A stretch of 64,000 bases of DNA from UBA1444 sp964521625 (GTDB lineage: Bacteria; Bacillota; Negativicutes; UBA1444): the NCBI GenBank assembly GCA_964521625.1, contig CAZFSM010000010.1:62001-126000 (forward strand), in the 5' to 3' direction. Under the pieces are notes generated by a model. That model ran no database searches and was not told the DNA's origin. It saw only the letters and a list, made by a program, of their open reading frames with translations. The number at the start of each line of letters is the position of its first letter. Position 1 is the first letter of the stretch. Positions 44,281 to 53,016 of this stretch are shown here, piece by piece. Both the position numbers and the translations under genes were made by a program.

Positions 44281-44775
44281 GTGGCAGGGCTTAACCGATT
44301 CAATACACTGCTATTTCAGATTGCTGAACAGGCAGTCATCTTGTTTATGGGGATCATCGCGCTGGTGATCCCTTATGAAGTTTTTGGCCGTTATGTGCTG
44401 GGCGATATGCCGATGTGGTCCGGCGAAGCGGCGACTTACTCGCTGGTGTGGGTGTCGATGATGGGCGGCGCCGTCGGTTTACGTAAAGGGGTTCAAGTGG
44501 GAATCGACCTGGTTTATGAAAAATTGCCGCCGCAGTTGGCGGCAAAAGTTCGTTTGCTGGGTGCAGTTGTCATGCTGCTATTTCTGTCGATAATGATTTA
44601 TTTTGGTTTGCAGCAGACCGGGGACAACTGGCGGCAGATTTCGCCCGCCTTGGGAATTCCCATGGCGGCGCCGTATCTGGCGCTGCCAACCGGTTTTATT
44701 CTGATGTGGTTGTTCACGCTGGAACAAACCTTGATTGCTTTGTGTGGCGCTACACGGGGGAAACACAGATGCTGA
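44281..44775 (+). CDS. TRAP transporter small permease (DctQ family)
   Basis: A 164-residue protein with four membrane helices and the family's EVFGRYVLGDMPMWSGEAATYSLVW motif. GTG start directly follows the stop of the binding protein, so translation depends on coupling. Overlaps the large permease by seven bases. Confidence 0.92.
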   Translation: MAGLNRFNTLLFQIAEQAVILFMGIIALVIPYEVFGRYVLGDMPMWSGEAATYSLVWVSMMGGAVGLRKGVQVGIDLVYEKLPPQLAAKVRLLGAVVMLLFLSIMIYFGLQQTGDNWRQISPALGIPMAAPYLALPTGFILMWLFTLEQTLIALCGATRGKHRC

Positions 44776-46052
44776 CGCTGTTTATGCTTGCGTTTGTCGG
44801 ACTGCTGGCGCTGGGAATTCCTGTTTCCGTGGCTCTTGGCGGAGCTGCGATGGCCTATATAATTGCAGATGGTGGATTGTCCCTGACGTTGCTCGTCCAG
44901 ACCACGTTCGCCGGCATGGCGTCCTTTCCCTTGCTGGCCGTTCCCTTGTTCATGCTGGCAGGAAACCTGATGAATGAGGGCGGGATTACTGGTGATCTGG
45001 TCCGGTTTGCCCGACTGTCGATGGGGCATATCAGCGGTGGATTGGGTTTGGCGACGATTATGGCAACAGCTATTTTTGCCGCGATTTCCGGATCGGCGGT
45101 TGCGACTGCGGTTGCGATTGGCGCCGTGATGATTCCGGCTATGCGCAATGCGGGCTATGATGATGAAGTATCGGCTGCGGTGACTGCAACGGCCTCTTGC
45201 ATGGGGCCAATCATCCCTCCCAGCATTCCGTTCATCCTCTATGGTGTTATCGCCAATGTTTCGATTGGCGCGCTGTTTTTGGCCGGTGTAATTCCCGGTT
45301 TACTGCTGGGGTTGGTGCTGATGGTCTACATGGTTATGGTTGCGCGGCGGCGGGGCTATCCGCGTGAAAATAAGGCCACTGGGCGAGAAATCGTTACTGG
45401 TGGAATCCGGGCATTACCGGCGTTATTGATGCCTGTGATTATCATGGGTGGCATTCTCGGGGGAATCTTCACGCCGACGGAAGCGGCTGGAATTGCTGTG
45501 GTATATGCGTTTATCGTAGGCATGTTCTTTTATCGCCGATTGCGATTGTCCCGACTGTCCCCGATTCTGCTTGCCTCCGGTGTGGAGACGGCAGTGGTAA
45601 TGTTGCTGCTTGGCTTGTCAGAACCATTTGCCTGGGTAGTTGCAGTTGAACAGATTCCGTTGCGAATTATGGACGTAATGACCCAAATATCGACCTCATC
45701 ATGGGTATTCCTGCTACTGATCAATCTGGCGCTGCTATTGATCGGTATTCCATTGGAAACGGCGCCGGCTTTAACTATCGTGACGCCGGTACTGGCTCCG
45801 ATGGCGGTTAAAATGGGTATCGATCCGATTCATCTCGGTGTGGTCGTCTGTTTCAATCTGGTACTGGGCCTAATCACGCCGCCTGTAGGCGCTGTGCTGT
45901 TTTCCATCTGCGGTATTTCTGGAATATCGTTGGAACGGCTTAGCCGGGGGATATGGATTCCCTTTTTACTGGCTGTGGGAGTATTATTGATCGTTACCTT
46001 TATACCCGCATTGAGCACGTGGTTGCCATCGGTGTTGTTGACTGGAAAATAA
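44769..46052 (+). CDS. TRAP transporter large permease (DctM family)
   Basis: A 427-residue protein with about 12 membrane helices. Seen: GIPVSVALGGAAMAYI, AISGSAVATAVAIGAVMIPAM, MGPIIPPSIPFILYG, GGIFTPTEAAGIAVVYAF and LITPPVGAVLF. It drives Na+-coupled import with DctP and DctQ. Start ATG lies in the end of dctQ (ATGCTGA overlap). A terminator follows. Confidence 0.94.
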   Translation: MLTLFMLAFVGLLALGIPVSVALGGAAMAYIIADGGLSLTLLVQTTFAGMASFPLLAVPLFMLAGNLMNEGGITGDLVRFARLSMGHISGGLGLATIMATAIFAAISGSAVATAVAIGAVMIPAMRNAGYDDEVSAAVTATASCMGPIIPPSIPFILYGVIANVSIGALFLAGVIPGLLLGLVLMVYMVMVARRRGYPRENKATGREIVTGGIRALPALLMPVIIMGGILGGIFTPTEAAGIAVVYAFIVGMFFYRRLRLSRLSPILLASGVETAVVMLLLGLSEPFAWVVAVEQIPLRIMDVMTQISTSSWVFLLLINLALLLIGIPLETAPALTIVTPVLAPMAVKMGIDPIHLGVVVCFNLVLGLITPPVGAVLFSICGISGISLERLSRGIWIPFLLAVGVLLIVTFIPALSTWLPSVLLTGK

Positions 46053-46057
46053 CAAAT

Positions 46058-46101
46058 CAAAAAGGACCGCTGCGGGACTTGCACCCATAGCGGTCCTTTT
46101 G
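46058..46101. terminator. Bidirectional terminator after the TRAP operon
   Basis: CAAAAAGGACCGCT / AGCGGTCCTTTTG pair across a 17-base loop, with A- and T-runs on the outside. Confidence 0.87.
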
Positions 46102-46117
46102 GTTTGGCAAGAAAAGT

Positions 46118-46666
46118 TCAAGGTTGTTGAGATTTTTGCAGCGCTATATCGCCGACGAAGGGTAGCTTGTACCACTGGTTCTGATAAGCCTTTACCATCA
46201 ACATGATCCAGAGGACCAGCGAGGCTAGGGAGATCAGTCCTGAAATGGCAAACAGCAGCGACCAGAGTCGTAATGCCGGGAATAGAACCCAAGTCAGCAC
46301 GAGGTGGAGCACGTGGATTCCACCGAACACCAGGATCGACTGCATCGCATGGAAGCGGACAAAAGGTCGTTTGTCGATGAACAGGAAAACCAGTCCGCTG
46401 AGCCAGCCAAGAGCATAACACAACAAGCCTGCGATATTTTGTTGCATGCCGGTATCAGCCTGTTGGCCGTAACCAGGTGGCGGCGGGTAATAACCCGGCG
46501 GGGGTGGTGGTTGATAGCCAGGTCCGGGCGGAGGCGGAGGCGGTGCGTACCCTTGTCCGGGTGGCGGTGGCGGATTATTACCTGGCGCTGTCATTGGGGA
46601 ACCGCAACTTCGGCAAAAATTGGCAGTCGCATCATTATCAGTACCGCATCGAACACAATTTGGCAT
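46118..46666 (-). CDS. Zinc-ribbon, proline-rich DUF4870-like membrane protein
   Basis: A 182-residue protein in three parts. Residues 1-25 form a zinc ribbon (CVRCG...CRSCG). Residues 28-75 are a Pro/Gly/Tyr repeat run with PPPPPG units. The rest has three or four membrane helices like DUF4870/Tic20 proteins (AGLLCYALGWLSGLVFLFIDKRPFVRFHAMQS). ATG at 46666 with AGGAGG. Pro-rich runs are what GYF domains bind; the GYF-AIM24 protein in this window is a possible partner. Confidence 0.87.
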   Translation of the reverse strand: MPNCVRCGTDNDATANFCRSCGSPMTAPGNNPPPPPGQGYAPPPPPPGPGYQPPPPPGYYPPPPGYGQQADTGMQQNIAGLLCYALGWLSGLVFLFIDKRPFVRFHAMQSILVFGGIHVLHLVLTWVLFPALRLWSLLFAISGLISLASLVLWIMLMVKAYQNQWYKLPFVGDIALQKSQQP

Positions 46667-46785
46667 GTCGATAACCTCCTTAAAAAAATATAATAGTACC
46701 AATACTACTTATACGCTGTTAACAAGTAATATCCTTTTTTTACAAGAAGACAATATGGAAGATTTTACAGAAGATATGGTGCGGG

Positions 46786-48438
46786 TCAGTCTTGGCAGTT
46801 TTTGAACACCAGATTTCCATCAACAAAGGTCAGTAAAACCTGGATATCTTTGAGGGTTGCCGGATCGACTTTGTAAGGATCTGCTGATAGAACCACCAGG
46901 TCGGCGAATTTCCCGGGCGTCAGCGTGCCTTTTTCTGTTTCAGCGAACTCGGCATAAGCGGCGCCGGTGGTGAAGGCTTCGATGGCCTGGGCAACGCTGA
47001 GTTTTTGTTTCGGAATCCAGCCGTCAGGAAACTGTCCATCGGCAGTAGATCGATTGACTGCGGCATGAATCCCTTGCAGCGGCGACAATGCCGCGACCGG
47101 CCAGTCTGAGCCGCCAGCCAGATGAGCGCCAGCTTCTGCCAGTGAACGGAAAGCGTAGGTCAGTTGACTGCGATCCGGTCCAATGCTGCGGTCGGCCCAA
47201 CCGCCATCATCGATCAGATGAGCCGGTTGTATTGATGCAATTACGCCCAGGCGTCCCATCCGAGCAATATCATTTTGTTTCAGGTGTTGGGCATGCTCAA
47301 TGCGAAATCTTCGGTCGCGCGGACCATTAGTTTGCGCAACCGACTCGAAGATATCGAGCAGGATCGCATTGGCACGGTCGCCAATCGCATGGATCGAAAC
47401 AGGAATTCCCGCCAGGTCCGCTTCGCGGATGCGCCGTTCCATGGATCCTGCGGGGAACATGTCAGGAAGCAGCAGGCCGCAAGTATCGGGCGCATCGATG
47501 TACGGATCAAAAAAGAACGCGGTATGACCGCCGAGCGATCCGTCGGTAAATCCTTTCAATCCGCCAAACCGCAGCCACGGATCAGCATGAGGCCCCACGA
47601 GGAAAGCTGGCAAATCGTCGCGGCAGCGGTCCCAATCAATTAGTGGCAGCCGGGCAAAGATTCGACAGGTCAATTCGTTTCGCTGCCGGAAGCGCTGGAA
47701 TAATGCCCACTCGCTCCAGTTAGTGTTGCCCCAGTCTGTCACATCATGCACTGACGTGACACCCTGAGAGGCAGCTTGCGCGAGGGCCAGGCGCAGGGCC
47801 GACTCCTGCTCGGCGTCGCTGGGTTTGGGCATGGCGGTTTCCAGCAGGCGAATCGCCGCATCTTTCAAGATGCCGGTCGGATTCCCTGAGGAATCGCGAA
47901 AGATTTCACCACCGCAGGGATTGGGTGTGGTTGCATCGATGCCGGCGGCCCGCAGGGCAGCGCTGTTGGCAAGACCAATGTGTAAGTCGATCCGGTTCAT
48001 AAAGACCGGAATGTTGTCGCTGAGGCAGTCGATCCATTCTTTGCAGGGAAGCGGTGCCCCTGGCCATGTTTCCTGGTCCCAGCCCCCTCCCGTTACCCAC
48101 TGGCCCTGCTTGGCCAGCGCCACTCGATCAGCGATGCGGCTGATAAATTCAGCAGGCCCATTGCAACCGCGCAAATTGACTGATTGCATTGAAAAGCCAC
48201 CAGCAAGAAAATGGGTGTGTGCGTCGATAAAACCGGGTAGCACCGTTTGGTTGCCGAGATCAATGGCAGGTGAGTTGGGGATTTCCCGGGCTGCTAAAGC
48301 CAGAATGTCCTGATTGGAGCCGAGGGCGAGAATGCGCCCGCCTTTGGCAGCCAGAGCCTGTGCGCGCGGCGCAGCCGGATCGAGTGAATAAATGTTGGCG
48401 TTGGTAATAACAAGGTCATGAAGGGACTCAATACTCAA
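46786..48438 (-). CDS. YtcJ-like amidohydrolase
   Basis: A 550-residue metal-dependent amidohydrolase of the YtcJ/exoenzyme-regulatory (PF07969) group. Seen: GFIDAHTHFLAGG (metal site), GVTSVHDVTDWG, GFTDGSLGGHTAFF, VSIHAIGDRANA, RIEHAQHL and GSDWPVAALSP. TTG start with AGGAGG nine bases upstream. It is divergent from the 5'-nucleotidase gene with 139 bases between. The substrate is unknown. Confidence 0.9.
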   Translation of the reverse strand: MSIESLHDLVITNANIYSLDPAAPRAQALAAKGGRILALGSNQDILALAAREIPNSPAIDLGNQTVLPGFIDAHTHFLAGGFSMQSVNLRGCNGPAEFISRIADRVALAKQGQWVTGGGWDQETWPGAPLPCKEWIDCLSDNIPVFMNRIDLHIGLANSAALRAAGIDATTPNPCGGEIFRDSSGNPTGILKDAAIRLLETAMPKPSDAEQESALRLALAQAASQGVTSVHDVTDWGNTNWSEWALFQRFRQRNELTCRIFARLPLIDWDRCRDDLPAFLVGPHADPWLRFGGLKGFTDGSLGGHTAFFFDPYIDAPDTCGLLLPDMFPAGSMERRIREADLAGIPVSIHAIGDRANAILLDIFESVAQTNGPRDRRFRIEHAQHLKQNDIARMGRLGVIASIQPAHLIDDGGWADRSIGPDRSQLTYAFRSLAEAGAHLAGGSDWPVAALSPLQGIHAAVNRSTADGQFPDGWIPKQKLSVAQAIEAFTTGAAYAEFAETEKGTLTPGKFADLVVLSADPYKVDPATLKDIQVLLTFVDGNLVFKNCQD

Positions 48439-48577
48439 AACGGGAGACCTCCTACTGAAGAATTATTTGCGAAAAAAGTCTGTGCCAATCGTTATAGGCA
48501 GGAAATTAGCAGTAGACCGTGGAAAGAAATATCTCAATCAACTCATTATAACGCGGACAAACCGGGGAGGGAATTAC

Positions 48578-50134
48578 TTGCGCACAAAACACAGGTTGCT
48601 CGGACTGCTGCTGACGATGTTACTCTGCATTGCCCCTTGGAGCGGGGTGGCTCTGGCGGAGCAAATGCCGGATATTGTTGCCGTCGACATTTTAACAACC
48701 AATGATTTTCATGGGGCGTTGGTCGAGGCAGGGCGTAATCCTGGGGCGGGTAAATTTGCTGCATTACTGCGCAGCGAACGGGCTAAAAATCCCTACGGTT
48801 CAATTTTTGTCAGCGCCGGTGATATGTTTCAGGGGAGCCCGGACTCCAATCTCCTCTACGGGAAAACTGTGGTCGAAGTTTTAAATGCACTCAGTATGGA
48901 TGCCATGACATTGGGCAACCATGAATTTGACTGGGGTCTGGAGAAATTGGCGGCCCGAGTGGCGGAGTCCAAGTTTCCTTATGTATCGGCCAATGTTCGG
49001 GAAAAGGATGGCCAAGGGCGGTTAAGTTTTGTTAAACCGTTTGTTATGCTGGAACGCTTGGGCGTCAAGATTGCCGTGATTGGGATTGTGACGCCGGAAA
49101 CCGCCTATACGACCGGGCCGAAGATTGTCGCGCCGTTTGAATTCCGTGACCCGGCGACGGTAGTTCAAGAAGTATTGCCACGGGTCCGCCAGCAGGGGGC
49201 GGATATCATTGTCGTGCTGTCGCATCTGGCGGCGTATCAGGACCCGGCTACCGGGCAGGTGACTGGAGACGCCGCGGTACTGGCAGAGACGGTTCCCGGT
49301 ATCGACGCAGTGGTTAGCGGCCATTCACACAAGATTGTCGCTGGCAAAGTCAACGGGGTGCCAGTGGTCCAGGCTTACTACAACGGGCGGGCGCTGGGGA
49401 AAATTAGCCTGGTCTACTCAAGACGCGAACAAAAAGTGTTGATCAGTTCGGTCCAATCCATTGAAACACCGATAAAAACAGCAATAGCTGATTCTGAAGT
49501 ACAGGCGATCGTTGATCGGTCGCAGGCGGAGATTATCCCCGTAAAAACTGTCACGCTGGGAAGGACGGTGCAGGATCTTTCTCATGACCGGTTCGAGTTG
49601 TCGGTACTGGGCCAGTGGTCGAGTGATGCTTTGCGCCAGGTCACCGGAGCGGATATCGCCTTTCAAAATGGCGGCGGCCTCAGGACCAGCATTCCGGCAG
49701 GGGCAATCACGATGGGTAATCTGTATGAAGTCATGCCGTTTGACAACACGCTGGTGACGATGGATCTGACTGGCGAACAGGTTTTGCAGGTGCTTAATCA
49801 TGGAATTAACGGCAAGGCGGGAACGGTTCAGTTTTCTGGCCTGCAAGTGATGATCGACTCCAGCCTGCCATATGGCAACCAACTGGTGGAAGTCCGCCTG
49901 TCCGATGGTAAGCCGCTTGATCCGGCCGGAACCTACAAAATTGTGACCAATGATTTTATGGCATCCGGCGGTGACGAATTTACCGTGTTGAAAGCAGGAC
50001 ACAATATCAAAGACACCTTTATCCCGCTGCGCGATGCGCTGGCCGACGCGGTGAAAAAAGCCGGCACTCTCAACATCAAGAAAGATGACCGACTAAAAGA
50101 TTTGCGCGGTGCGCTGTTGAAACCAGCGGCTTAA
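48578..50134 (+). CDS. Secreted 5'-nucleotidase / 2',3'-cyclic phosphodiesterase
   Basis: A 518-residue exported enzyme. Signal peptide (RTKHRLLGLLLTMLLCIAPW, cut near VALAE). The metallophosphatase domain has TTNDFHG, GDMFQGS, GNHEFDWG, LSHLA and SGHSH. The C-terminal 5'-nucleotidase domain (from about 330) has QNGGGLRTSIPAG and a late GGDEFTVLK, which is not a cyclase motif. TTG start with GGGGAGGG; the frame upstream to 48467 is not used. It frees nucleosides outside, which could feed the BmpA importer. Confidence 0.93.
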   Translation: MRTKHRLLGLLLTMLLCIAPWSGVALAEQMPDIVAVDILTTNDFHGALVEAGRNPGAGKFAALLRSERAKNPYGSIFVSAGDMFQGSPDSNLLYGKTVVEVLNALSMDAMTLGNHEFDWGLEKLAARVAESKFPYVSANVREKDGQGRLSFVKPFVMLERLGVKIAVIGIVTPETAYTTGPKIVAPFEFRDPATVVQEVLPRVRQQGADIIVVLSHLAAYQDPATGQVTGDAAVLAETVPGIDAVVSGHSHKIVAGKVNGVPVVQAYYNGRALGKISLVYSRREQKVLISSVQSIETPIKTAIADSEVQAIVDRSQAEIIPVKTVTLGRTVQDLSHDRFELSVLGQWSSDALRQVTGADIAFQNGGGLRTSIPAGAITMGNLYEVMPFDNTLVTMDLTGEQVLQVLNHGINGKAGTVQFSGLQVMIDSSLPYGNQLVEVRLSDGKPLDPAGTYKIVTNDFMASGGDEFTVLKAGHNIKDTFIPLRDALADAVKKAGTLNIKKDDRLKDLRGALLKPAA

Positions 50135-50150
50135 ATAGGGGGGAGCTGAC

Positions 50151-50603
50151 GTGCCAAGATTCGAGTATCGCTTGAATAATGCCGCCGAAGAGTATCCCGT
50201 GCTCTATTTTTACGAAACCATGGATGAAGTAGAAGCGGCGATGCGGTTTATTTGCGACTATTTTGTCAAAGAGGGCCGCACCTGGCTGAAAACCGCTTCG
50301 GCGATTGAGGCCGCACAGTATGTGATGTATATGGAAGAAGTCCCAACCGATACGGCAGAAGCTGGCAATGTCACACAACCGGTCATGCCCGGTTGGATTG
50401 CCGTCGAAGTGCGCGAGTATCGGGAGGGTACAACAGACTACCCACTGATCCATCAGTTCGGCTTTCCTAGTCAAGTGCAAGCGCTGGCTCATCTGATCAC
50501 GGATACGATGGTCCTGTTTGGTCAGGAGTGGCAAAAAACTTCCACCGAAATCGATGAAGATCGGCAAGCCTATATCTACTACTGTCGAAAGACCGAGGGG
50601 TGA
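50151..50603 (+). CDS. Unknown protein with internal tandem repeat, head of ATP-grasp cassette
   Basis: A 150-residue soluble protein with no signal or membrane segment. I recognise no family. It looks like a duplicated unit of about 60 residues: residues 15-62 (YPVLYFYETMDEVEAAMRFI...RTWLKTAS) resemble residues 97-145 (YPLIHQFGFPSQVQALAHLI...QEWQKTST). Each unit starts with a Tyr-Pro strand, has an Ala-rich helix, and ends in a WxKT turn. GTG start with GGGGGAG. Close spacing (16 bases from the nucleotidase, 5 to the next gene) suggests operon membership with the ATP-grasp cassette. Confidence 0.7.
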   Translation: MPRFEYRLNNAAEEYPVLYFYETMDEVEAAMRFICDYFVKEGRTWLKTASAIEAAQYVMYMEEVPTDTAEAGNVTQPVMPGWIAVEVREYREGTTDYPLIHQFGFPSQVQALAHLITDTMVLFGQEWQKTSTEIDEDRQAYIYYCRKTEG

Positions 50604-50608
50604 TGGCG

Positions 50609-50974
50609 ATGGATTCCGGTAACACGGACCGGAGCAAAAAGGTGGTCGGCTTGTTTTTAGCAGCCGCATTGACGTTGACTCCTGGCTGCTCGATGAATCC
50701 GTTTGCCTGGGGGCGAAATGACGCTTCCTGCACGGATGTGAACCGCGACGGATATTGTGACGAGGATGGCCGTCCCGTATCGGCGGCTTCAAACCGTAGC
50801 ATGCGGACCGGATTTTGGCCGGCCTACCGCTATTTTGGTGGCGGCAGCAGCTCCCAAACATCCGTTTCTACACCGGATTCTTCTTCACGGGGAGTCTCCA
50901 GCGGGTCCAAAGGCGGGATTGGCAGCTCGTCCCGTTCCGGTGGCGGATCGAGTGGCGGGTCGAGCGGTGGCTGA
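50609..50974 (+). CDS. Lipoprotein with DxNxDG calcium-loop-like motif and Ser/Gly tail
   Basis: A 121-residue protein. Lipoprotein signal ends in TPGC near residue 26. The start of the mature part has DVNRDGYCDEDG, an acidic loop like EF-hand/dockerin Ca2+ sites with a flanking Cys pair. The last 40 residues are Ser/Gly repeats (GGGSSGGSSGG). Position before an ATP-grasp gene and a DUF350 gene mirrors E. coli YjfM/YgiB (DUF1190) lipoproteins, also Ser/Gly-rich at the end. Direct homology was not shown. ATG 50609 is chosen for its GAGGGG spacing. Confidence 0.72.
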   Translation: MDSGNTDRSKKVVGLFLAAALTLTPGCSMNPFAWGRNDASCTDVNRDGYCDEDGRPVSAASNRSMRTGFWPAYRYFGGGSSSQTSVSTPDSSSRGVSSGSKGGIGSSSRSGGGSSGGSSGG

Positions 50975-52238
50975 AGAATTTGCGACAGATTATGTGCAGC
51001 GACGCGAGGCTCTGTATGGACCGTTACGGGCAGGCGGGATATTTACCTGGGATTCTATGTATGGCGATGAATATGCGTTAGCGTCCGTTTTGCCGATTAC
51101 GGCGGATTTTTGTGCTCAGCTGCGAACTGCCGCAGAACGGTTAGGGGGCGTGTATGCCCGCACAGCGGAAGTCTTGATCCAAGGCGATGATGAGTTGCTG
51201 GCCGAGCTGGGTTTGCCGCAAGCGACCTGGCCTGCTGTGCGGACCTCTTTACCGGCGCTGCTGCCGACATTGCTCGGCAGGTTTGATTTTGCCGCCACTT
51301 CCACAGGCCTTAAAATGCTTGAATTCAACGCAGAAACTCCGACTGATGTAGTGGAAGCCTTTTATGTCAACGGCAAAGTCTGCAAATTTTTTGGCGTTGC
51401 CAACCCAAATCAGGCATTGGACAAAAAAATAGCACCGGCATTTGAGCGGGCCGTCCAGGAGTATCAGCACAGCGGCGCCGCAGTGGAAAGAATTGTTTTC
51501 AGCTCGGTCGACTGGCATGAGGAAGATGCTGGCACAACCCGCTATTTACTGGCGCAATCAGGGCTGGCGGCAGAATTTGCCGCGCTATCGCAACTGCGGG
51601 TGTTTGATGACCGGTTGCAAGTGTGGGATGGGCAGGTTCATTCCCCGGTAGACCTGATGTACCGGCTGCATCCACTGGAAAAACTGGCGGAAGAACATGA
51701 CTGCGACGGTTATCCGACCGGGCGGCATGTGCTGGAAATCGTGACCGGGCAGAAACTTGCCCTGATCAATCCCCCTGCGGCAATGATTGCCCAGTCCAAA
51801 GCAACGCAGGCGCTGATTTGGAGTTTGCACGAAGACGGGTCTTTCTTTACGCCGGCAGAACACGAAGCAATTGAAGACCACATGCTGCCAACCTATTTTG
51901 AAAACCGGTTTCTTGGCCGCTGCGCCTATGTGACGAAACCAATTTACGGGCGGGAAGGCGGTGCAGTAACCATTTTTAGCGCTGATGGAATCGCCCTGGT
52001 GCGTGATGAGGAAGCGAACTATTGGGAACAACCGGTTATTTACCAGCAATATGTTGAATTGCCAAAACATACGGTAGAAACCATGAATGGGCTGTATTGT
52101 GGTAGAATAATCTATGGAACCTTCCTGTTGGGCGGGCAAGGGTCGGCGATCGTGTCCCGGGTCGGCAGTCTTATTACAGGAAACATGGCGTATTATCAGC
52201 CTTTATGTATATCAACGGACGCGTCGAAAGGAGAATGA
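50967..52238 (+). CDS. Glutathionylspermidine-synthase-like ATP-grasp ligase
   Basis: A 423-residue ATP-grasp protein of the GSP_synth family (PF03738), like E. coli YjfC/YgiC, without the amidase half of Gss. Seen: LEFNAETPTDVVEAF, the metal and substrate region VDWHEEDAGTTRYL, MYRLHPLEKLAEEH, ALINPPAAMIAQSKATQALIW, and TKPIYGREGGAVTIF. It should form an amide bond using ATP; the acceptor is unknown. GTG start inside the lipoprotein gene's end (8-base overlap). The longer frame from 50757 is antisense-like noise of the lipoprotein gene. Confidence 0.9.
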   Translation: MAEEFATDYVQRREALYGPLRAGGIFTWDSMYGDEYALASVLPITADFCAQLRTAAERLGGVYARTAEVLIQGDDELLAELGLPQATWPAVRTSLPALLPTLLGRFDFAATSTGLKMLEFNAETPTDVVEAFYVNGKVCKFFGVANPNQALDKKIAPAFERAVQEYQHSGAAVERIVFSSVDWHEEDAGTTRYLLAQSGLAAEFAALSQLRVFDDRLQVWDGQVHSPVDLMYRLHPLEKLAEEHDCDGYPTGRHVLEIVTGQKLALINPPAAMIAQSKATQALIWSLHEDGSFFTPAEHEAIEDHMLPTYFENRFLGRCAYVTKPIYGREGGAVTIFSADGIALVRDEEANYWEQPVIYQQYVELPKHTVETMNGLYCGRIIYGTFLLGGQGSAIVSRVGSLITGNMAYYQPLCISTDASKGE

Positions 52239-52241
52239 ATT

Positions 52242-52679
52242 ATGGTTTTGCAACAATGGTCAAGTTTTGTCAATTTCCTCACGTATCTGGTGGTAGCGAT
52301 TCCGTTGTTACTCATCGGCATTAAGATTTTCATGCTGCAAACCCCTTACAATGAAATGAAAATGATCCAGGAAGCGGCAAGCTGTGATAAGACGGAAAAA
52401 GATGAGGCTGGCATTGCCATCGCGCATGACTTGGGCGGGAAGATCGTCGGTCAGGCGCTGGTGATGGCTTCGGCTGTATTTCATTCCGTCAGTATCGGCG
52501 ATTTGATTATCTGGGGGATTATCGGCATCATCTTTCAGGTTTTGGTCTACTATGCTTTTGCAAAACTTACATCGTTCAAGGTGTCTGAAGAACTGATCAA
52601 AGGAAATATTGCCGTCGGCATCTTTTCATCGCGACTCAGTTTTGCTACAGGGTTGATTTTGGCGGCGCTGATTAGCTGA
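52242..52679 (+). CDS. DUF350 membrane protein (YjfL-like)
   Basis: A 145-residue membrane protein with four helices, as in DUF350/YjfL proteins. Helix 1 is LVVAIPLLLIGIKIFML, and the last is RLSFATGLILAALIS. AAAGGAGAATG leads to the ATG three bases after the ligase stop. DUF350 members regularly accompany GSP-synth-like ligases and Ser/Gly lipoproteins, so it is probably the membrane part of that system. Confidence 0.87.
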   Translation: MVLQQWSSFVNFLTYLVVAIPLLLIGIKIFMLQTPYNEMKMIQEAASCDKTEKDEAGIAIAHDLGGKIVGQALVMASAVFHSVSIGDLIIWGIIGIIFQVLVYYAFAKLTSFKVSEELIKGNIAVGIFSSRLSFATGLILAALIS

Positions 52680-52693
52680 TTTTCCCGCATGGT

Positions 52694-52722
52694 TTGACAG
52701 AAATAAAATAGTTTAGTATGAT
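52694..52722 (+). promoter_or_regulatory. Sigma-A promoter of tRNA-Ala
   Basis: TTGACA (52694-52699), 17 bases, TATGAT (52717-52722), 41 bases before the tRNA. Confidence 0.82.
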
Positions 52723-52762
52723 AAAAAACGCAGGTGAAAAGTTGCCTGGCATATTGATTCGT

Positions 52763-52838
52763 GGGGGCGTAGCTCAGCTGGGAGAGCGCTAGATTCGCAT
52801 TTTAGAGGTCAGGGGTTCGATCCCCCTCGTCTCCACCA
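52763..52838 (+). tRNA. tRNA-Ala (anticodon CGC)
   Basis: A complete 76-base cloverleaf with encoded CCA. The acceptor stem GGGGGCG pairs with CGTCTCC and holds the G3-U70 pair that defines alanine tRNAs. D-stem GCTC/GAGC, anticodon stem CTAGA/TTTAG with loop TTCGCAT (anticodon CGC), T-arm AGGGG TTCGATC CCCCT. The CGC anticodon is a minor alanine tRNA reading GCG. Confidence 0.95.
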
Positions 52839-52849
52839 CGCAAAATATA

Positions 52850-52881
52850 AAGGCTTCCGGAGTTTTCCGGAAGCCTTTTTT
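52850..52881 (+). terminator. Terminator after tRNA-Ala
   Basis: AAGGCTTCCGGA / TCCGGAAGCCTT with a four-base loop and a T-run. Confidence 0.92.
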
Positions 52882-53016
52882 GGCGTTTGACGATTATATT
52901 TCTACAACTGAGATGCGCCCCGCGAAACGGAAAAGAAAATCGTATTTAAACATTGCAGGACTAATAAAGTTTGCTATAGAAAAGGGAATTATTGACTTGC
53001 GTTGTCTTGGGTGTAT

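Noticed and set aside
49950..50000. GGDEF string in the 5'-nucleotidase
   Set aside because: It reads SGGDEFTVLK inside the C-terminal nucleotidase domain; no other cyclase motif is near, so it is a chance match to the motif.
50757..50966. N-terminal extension of the ATP-grasp ligase
   Set aside because: This segment overlaps the lipoprotein gene in another frame and encodes Arg/Pro/Ala-rich sequence without similarity to the family; the GTG at 50967 gives a normal start.
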